Shown here piece by piece: positions 58,095 to 64,000 of a stretch of DNA of 64,000 nucleotides. The DNA is from Pohlia nutans. Lineage: Eukaryota; Streptophyta; Bryopsida; Bryales; Mniaceae. The position numbers and the translations under genes were made by a program. Numbering within the stretch: the stretch's first letter is position 1; the number at the start of each line of letters is the position of its first letter. The stretch lies in assembly GCA_022496805.1 (NCBI GenBank), contig CM040085.1:21357811-21421810 (forward strand), given 5' to 3'. A model generated the notes under the pieces. The model was not told the DNA's origin. It saw only the letters and a program-made list of their open reading frames with translations, and ran no database searches.

Positions 58095-60398
58095 GATCTC
58101 CAATATCGACCTCGAATTGGCTGCGGGCGTGGCTTCCGAGCCTGCGGAATGATCGATCGACAAGATAGATATAAATATTGATTTATATTACTATCTCACC
58201 GACGCATTAATGCAGCGAGGGCCATCATATCTCCACTCCTCGAATTCCACATTCAACCAACTGCAAATGAATTCCTCCACGTCCAATGCCGCATAGGCTC
58301 ATTTGATCTCTTCGCTTGCTGCTACAACCACCTCCACCACCAATGGCGCGCCATTCCCCGTTCCATCACCATCACGAGCTACTCACCAAATCACGCAAAC
58401 AGTCCCACCACCACCACCACAAAAGCATTCACCCACCTCACTCCATTCTCCAGAAACAGTAACGAAAAAAAAACAAAAAAAGCGCTTGGAAGAAAAAACA
58501 GCTGTGTAATCCTCGTACAACAAAACTCTTTATCGCTTCTAGCGACGCAAAAACTAGTTCGAAACTGCAGTGAGGGAACAATTGAGAGAAAATTGTTCAA
58601 CACAGAGGTGGCGATGAAGATTGAAAGCAGAGTGAGTGAGACTGGAATCTCATGAGTGAAGATTATGAGCAGTGTGAGTGAGAGATGGATCGATTGGTGG
58701 ATTGATATATGGTGGCTGCTAATTCTCTACTTGAAGGATGATGAGCATGTAGCACGGGGATTGTTCTTAAGTGCTTCATCGGATATGCGCCGCCAGCCTT
58801 GATGAGGATGATGAGCAGTAGACTTACGGATCCCGCAATAGCATTCCACCCCGCCCTGTTCCAATGCCATTCTCGGACCGGACAGCCCCCTTCCCAAGAC
58901 GGCTGGATTATTAGTATATTACTATCAATATTTGAAAATCCAACACGACCTGGGCGACCGGCAGACGGACGACCGCTGAGCGGACAGATGCCACGCTGGC
59001 TGTGCTTGCTGGAGAGAGTGATGTTGAAATCGCCTTCAAGTCCTGGTGGGCAGGAATTGTATTTTATTTATTACTAGCACTGACAGACTTGTTGCATTGC
59101 AACAATGTACGGGGAGATCCAGCAGTTAGTGTAAAATCAGCCGAATGAAATTGCCAAATTATCAGTTGAAACTCATAGTTTTAGGCTAAAATCTGGATAA
59201 ATTTTGTGATACTCGGGTGCTACCTAGGTGACACATAGGTAATAACCGGATGGGTTCTTGTCTAAAAGTGGTTGCTTTAGTAAAATATTGGATTTTAGCT
59301 AGTTCCCTTGGAAAATTCCCCGTTCAGTGCATTGCAACAATGAACATAGGAGAACTTACAATAGAAAGGTACCCGTTGCATTCTGCATCATTCAATGCAT
59401 GCAGCAAAAACTGGGATGCCTCGGACATGGTATCATTGAGTTTGAATGAAAAACAAATGGGATGACAGATGATGAAACATTTGGGATGAAAACGTGACCA
59501 TTTTGTGACAACGGGATTGTGACAGATCGCGTGACAGTGTGCATTTAATATAATAGATTATTATTTCATTATTTTATTATTTTTAGGGGATTGGGGTGGA
59601 GGAAGGATTTTGCAGGAGAGTGGGCTGGTATTTACCGCTAGGTTACGGGCGAGCCTGAGGTTAAGTGGTAATGCTAGAATTAGCAAATACCGGCCTGCTT
59701 TTTGACGTTGACGGCACGTATAAGTTATAATGATGTTCTCTCAACTATAGTATAAATTTTCCTCGTCAATTCTGCTAGCAATTATCTCTGAAAAATGACA
59801 AAATAGCCTATACATGACCTTAATGAGTGGTGAGTTGCTTGCGAGCTAGAATAAATGTCCGTAAGGGAAAAATGGATAGAATCATCCAAATCTGTACTTT
59901 CATCCATAGTATCATTATTCATTCAAAATTTGGTGTATCATGTATTATTTTGAGAGGATATTGGCAATTTCATTCATTTCATTTCCTTTTTTGTATTAGT
60001 AGTTAGTACCAAAATGATGTAAAATTTTAGCAAAAAAATCATTGTTGAGTAGAGCATATGATATAGACCATAGTGCAATAGAAAGAAACTACCATACCTC
60101 ACTTTCTAATTTGGCAAAAAATAATTCAAAATGTCAAGAATTATGACATGTGTTGTTTTCGCATTGGTTGTGACCCAAGTGAATCCTAGGTGGAAATTAC
60201 CTTCCGGCACTCCAATTGCTCAACCAGAAAGTGAAATATGGTATTCAAAAGGCATGATGTTGAAGTTATAGCATGATATTGGTCGTATCAGAGAATGTGG
60301 CTATCATTACAAGCCATTCCAAAATCTATATTCGTATCTATATTGGCAAATGATGAAAATGGCTTTTATTGTAAAATAATTTAAATATTAAAATGGCT
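58095..60398. other. Upstream region of the HLS1-like gene and intergenic DNA
   Basis: The promoter and leader of the minus-strand gene should lie at 58095-58700, which has CCACCAC- and GTGAGTGAG-rich stretches. No further gene is recognised. Confidence 0.4.
59390..59566 (+). repeat. Dispersed GTGACAGAT-type repeat, copy 3
   Basis: The end GTGACAGATCGCGTGACA and the following TTTAATATAATAGATTATT match the order of blocks in the reverse strand of 28862-28930 and part of 11600-11700. Confidence 0.5.
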
Positions 60399-60406
60399 TA
60401 TAATGC

Positions 60407-60660
60407 CTCGGGGAGGTGACTTCCAAATATTACGTAACAACGTGCAAACAAAAATAGGGTCCAAATAAATTTTTGAAGGCAAATTTTATAAATGATTTTC
60501 ATTAATATATCATGCTCAAAATTGATTGCAATAATAAAAATGAGAATATTTTCATAATATTATTAATTATAGTAAAAAATACTTTTAGTTTTTAGGGTAC
60601 TTTTAAATACTCTTTGTTCACATGTGATACTCAAAAGATACAAAGAGTGACTTCCCCGAG
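60407..60660. mobile_element. hAT-type MITE, copy 2 (254 bp)
   Basis: Ends CTCGGGGAGGTGACTTCC and AGTGACTTCCCCGAG are flanked by a perfect 8-bp duplication TATAATGC (60399-60406, 60661-60668). It is the same family as 50469-50743, but the interior is quite different. Confidence 0.87.
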
Positions 60661-60668
60661 TATAATGC

Positions 60669-61840
60669 CTAACCTTTAGTTAAAAGAATGGCAAAAGATT
60701 TTTTTCTATCATTTGGTGTACAATTTTTCTACAAAGTTTGAAATAGAGCTAGGGTGGCAATCAATGATTTTTGTTTTGTAAATTAATAAAATGATTGATG
60801 TTTCAATATATTTTTAAAAATAGATTTTGCAATTTGGATAATTTCCCAGTTAGAAAAATATTTTCAAACATGCTGTAAACATTCTATGTGGTGTATAAAT
60901 GATCACACGGCAATGAAGAAGCGAGTGTTTTTCTTTTAGGGATTAACAAATTTTTCTTTAAAGTTAAAGACTATTTCATTTGTATGATCATATAGGATCT
61001 CTTTATTACATAAAGTGTCTATAGACATGGAGTTGACCATAGGTGTATTAGAATGAGGTCGCAGCTTCTAGCTCCATGCAAACCTCAAAGTTTTCTATCA
61101 TCCCCACTACCACCACCACTACTAAAAAATTCTAATTCTATCACTACCACACCAATTCTAAATAAAATATTCCATCACTCATAAAATACACAATTTTTGA
61201 AAACTAAAAGTTGAATATGGTCTTGTTGGATTTGTCTTTAAAATCCCTCAATTTTATGTCTAATTCAAAATAAATGGTGTTAAGTTGTACAAGATAATGT
61301 GCAAACTATATAGTCGTAGGATTAAGACAACCACAAATTTTAAATACTCATAACTTACAAATGGTTGAGAATTAGAAGACAAGCATAGGTCTTTTTTTTT
61401 GCTTTTTGGAAATGCAAGACAACTTCCTACACAATTAAATGGTTGTGTGCTCAAATTGATGAAAATTTGAATGATTAAACCAAATATTGTATTTTTGTAT
61501 GACATGTTAAAATTTTAAAAAATTCATTTCATTTACAAAAGATTTAGATTTTTCTTTTTGACTTTAACCATATTCACAAGCTCTAACTATCATATTTCCC
61601 ATTTGTTTTTGAAACAAACTTCATTAAACTCACAAAAGTCATAAATTAAGGTAGAAACGCCCAAAATCATCCTTGCACTCATTATGAGTGCATTTATCCA
61701 TCCTTATAAAGTGCATTGAAATTATCTCTATATTCTACAGACTACCATTGATTGCAATTTAGATTTGTGGAGATTAGTTTCGTAACAAGTCTATGGAAGA
61801 GTTCCAATGATCTAGGCAAGTTCTACCGGGAAACTTCATA
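60669..61840. other. AT-rich intergenic DNA
   Basis: No gene, RNA gene or bounded repeat was recognised. Confidence 0.35.
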
Positions 61841-62027
61841 CTCCCTCTATCCCATATTAAGCTTCCTCATCGCCTTGTGAATCTGTCCCACATTAAGCTT
61901 CATGTTTGGTCAAACTACTACTCCTATTGTTTGAGGGTCCACACCGTTGTGTTCAAGATCCACACTATTGGACTAGGTAAGTTGCTTATTATTCAAGGTA
62001 CATGAAGCTTAATATGAAACATAGGAG
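61841..62027. mobile_element. Stowaway/mariner-type MITE (187 bp)
   Basis: Ends CTCCCTCTATCCCATATTAA and, inverted, CTCCTATGTTTCATATTAA, between TA dinucleotides (61839-61840, 62028-62029). It shows the uninterrupted form of the element at 28257-28859. Confidence 0.82.
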
Positions 62028-62742
62028 TAATAATTACAAGTCTCGTATAAATTATTTTATTTTAAAAAAATCATCATTTTCAATTGCTAATACTACAAGA
62101 ATGTTCTTTCTTGTAAAAAGTGCCTTCAACTATGCCAAATTGTTCAAAATGACAATTTTAAGTATTTTCACACAAGTAGAAAGGTGTACTTGGAACACAA
62201 AGCCACAGTGCTAGATCATCTTGCCCTAAATACCCTTTTTCTACGAGTGCCACTTGAGTTTTAACAAAAACATGAGGACGAATTTTTGGGATGACATGCT
62301 GATGAACTTAAGAGTACGAATAGTTTCCAATCACGTCTGGTGTTCTCATGTTCTAGTGCAAACTTCCAAAAATTTACAGCACAAATTTAGATATTGGTAG
62401 AGGAGCGGGGTGGGTTAGAAGGGGTTAATTTTGTTTTTTTTACGAGTAGAGAAAGTACTGGTGGTCTGGTCCTTGCGGTGACAAGGGCCCAGAATTTGGT
62501 GCTGGTTTCCCATCGTGAGAAAACATATTCATCATGCAGCCTGTGTTCTTGGTTTTGATTTGATCATGCTTTCCTTCCCCATTCACTAATGAATCTGGCA
62601 TGGCTACTCTGGGGCAGTCATGTAATTTGGGAATGCTGATTGATGCCTGTCTGTTAGGACACTATCAAACTGTGTACACATCCAAAAAGCATTTTCTTTC
62701 CATTTCTCTCTGTAAGAATTTTTTTAATATGATTTATGTGGC
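62028..62742. other. Intergenic DNA
   Basis: No gene or bounded repeat was recognised. Confidence 0.35.
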
Positions 62743-62979
62743 TTAACCCCTGAAGGACCAAGAAGCCCGAATTGGGTCGCATGTTTTTTTTTATAGTTTA
62801 GAGTAGATCTTATATGAACTTTTTTTGTTCCTATTTATTTATTTTTGATCAACACATGAATTGTTCTTCACTGATTTGAGTGATATAAAATACGGTCCTA
62901 TTTGAATTATATTTTTCACGATATGATTGATTGAATTTGTCATTTTAAAACAACAAATCCTTGGTCGTTTAGGAGTTAA
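62743..62979 (+). mobile_element. TTAA-type MITE, family A, copy (237 bp)
   Basis: Ends TTAACCCCTGAAGGACCAAG and CTTGGTCGTTTAGGAGTTAA, with TTAA at both borders. The interior matches the MCMBP intron copies (for example ATATTTTTCACGATATGAT). Confidence 0.83.
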
Positions 62980-62993
62980 TAATGCAAAATTAG

Positions 62994-63271
62994 CCCCGAC
63001 TCTAAATCCCACCCTTGACGTAAATGCAAACAGTATTCACCCCCGGGCCCAATTCTATGAAATTTTCATTTTGGGCATCCTAGGGGCTTTTTTTGGCATT
63101 TTTTTTTCAAATTTGAGGCCTACGGCTCTATAATAGTTTAGGGGGACGCTCTTGGTAATTTTAAACCATTGGAAGAGGGGGTTAATTTTAGAAGTGGGCC
63201 CCAGCCGGCACAAAATAGGGCCCAGTTTTTGTCCTCATGCATTAACGTCGAGGGGGGATTTAGAGTCGGGG
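62994..63271. mobile_element. Family G MITE, best-preserved copy (278 bp)
   Basis: Terminal repeats CCCCGACTCTAAATCCC and GGGGATTTAGAGTCGGGG (one base apart) are flanked by TAG on both sides. Subterminal GACGT and ATGCATTAACGTCGA also pair. Relatives are at 15980-16249 and 46958-47232. Confidence 0.8.
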
Positions 63272-64000
63272 TAGAATTAGGGTTGGAGACTTCGTGGGGA
63301 ATTTTTTGTAATCCAAGTCTCGAGAGAATTTTTCATAATCCTCGATAAAGAAATCTTCTTAAACTGCTTTACGCATTGTAATTCATTCCTTTTTGGGGTC
63401 TTTGGGTAAAACACCTCGGACTTTGTCCTCACAGTTAATACCCAAAGAGCCCTCGAAGAAATGGATTGCCCTGTACATTTAGACTCTCCCATAAAGTTCT
63501 TTAGCAGTTCGTAGAGTCCACCTTTTTCAACAGTAGGACTGTAGAAGCTTTAACATTAAATACAATGTCTCACCACTTAATTTTTAGTTAAAGATGACGT
63601 GGACTTGCCATGATTCAGGTATCTGCTACAATGATTCGGGAATTATGGTAAGGTGTTCCAAAGAGGGCCCATTTATGGAATTTCTCTCCATTTCTCTCCA
63701 TTTTGTTCCATTTCTCTACTTTTCTTTTGCTAGGCCTAAAGTGTAGAGTGTATGGTCTAGTTATTCATGATATAGAGATGGATGTTTTCTCTCCTAGTCC
63801 ATTCACATTAAGCCCCAACCGCACTTACCTCTGTGTTCCCGAAATGGAGGAAGGTAAAACCGAGAAACAAAAATATTCAAAGTCTTGTCTTTTTCTTGCT
63901 GCAACTACTGTTTAAGCACTGTGCAACTGCATTACAGTACTGCAAGTAGATGGCCCATCCACACCGAGAAGCTCCGGCGCTTGCGCTGTGTTCCTGGAAT
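63272..64000. other. Intergenic DNA at the right edge
   Basis: Short frames (63277-63492 minus, 63703-63915 plus) lack a domain signature. A CCATTTCTCT unit is repeated three to four times at about 63680-63715. Confidence 0.35.

Overview
The window is nuclear DNA of a land plant. It is AT-rich and its genes are intron-rich and far apart. Three plant gene families are recognisable: CHASE-domain (cytokinin-receptor type) hybrid histidine kinases, an MCMBP/ETG1 replication factor and a HOOKLESS1-type acetyltransferase. There are no bacterial operons or phage genes. The two kinases are bona fide CHASE kinases, but the part of their sensor that lines the ligand pocket differs from classical AHK/CRE1 receptors. 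That points to a non-seed plant such as a bryophyte or lycophyte; the lineage is an inference.

Layout. 1-3968 (minus): CHASE kinase 1, cut by the left edge within its ATPase domain. 3969-20166: about 16 kb without an intact gene, made of inverted-repeat elements, two very large palindromes (8235-9125 and 9160-9885) and a cassette of exon-like fragments from unrelated genes (12341-13635). 20167-30120 (plus): CHASE kinase 2, complete, 13 exons, 1064 residues. The two kinases are divergent paralogues sharing most intron positions, including a 23-base micro-exon. 30121-37600: a decayed Tc1-type (DD34E) transposase and nested MITEs. 37849-45111 (plus): MCMBP/ETG1, 15 exons, 611 residues, with E2F-like promoter sites and four MITEs in its introns. 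45112-56467: repeats, including a 330-bp CACTA-type foldback, hAT-type MITEs with perfect 8-bp target duplications, SINE-like heads and three tandem repeats. 56468-58094 (minus): HLS1-like N-acetyltransferase, 3 exons, 403 residues. 58095-64000: more MITEs.

Function. The kinases should sit in a membrane, sense a small ligand through the extracytosolic CHASE domain and start a His-Asp phosphorelay. MCMBP/ETG1 works with the MCM helicase in S phase. HLS1-like proteins act in hormone-dependent differential growth. Nothing indicates co-regulation of these genes.

The non-coding DNA is the most unusual part. At least six repeat families, unlike each other inside, share a terminal CCCYTAAA-type motif and lie at TTAA, or near-TTAA, sites. 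This is the signature expected of piggyBac-type non-autonomous elements. Three of 35 inferred introns use GC-AG borders. All exon models were built by eye from splice signals, frame continuity and comparison of the two paralogues; none was checked by database search or transcript data.
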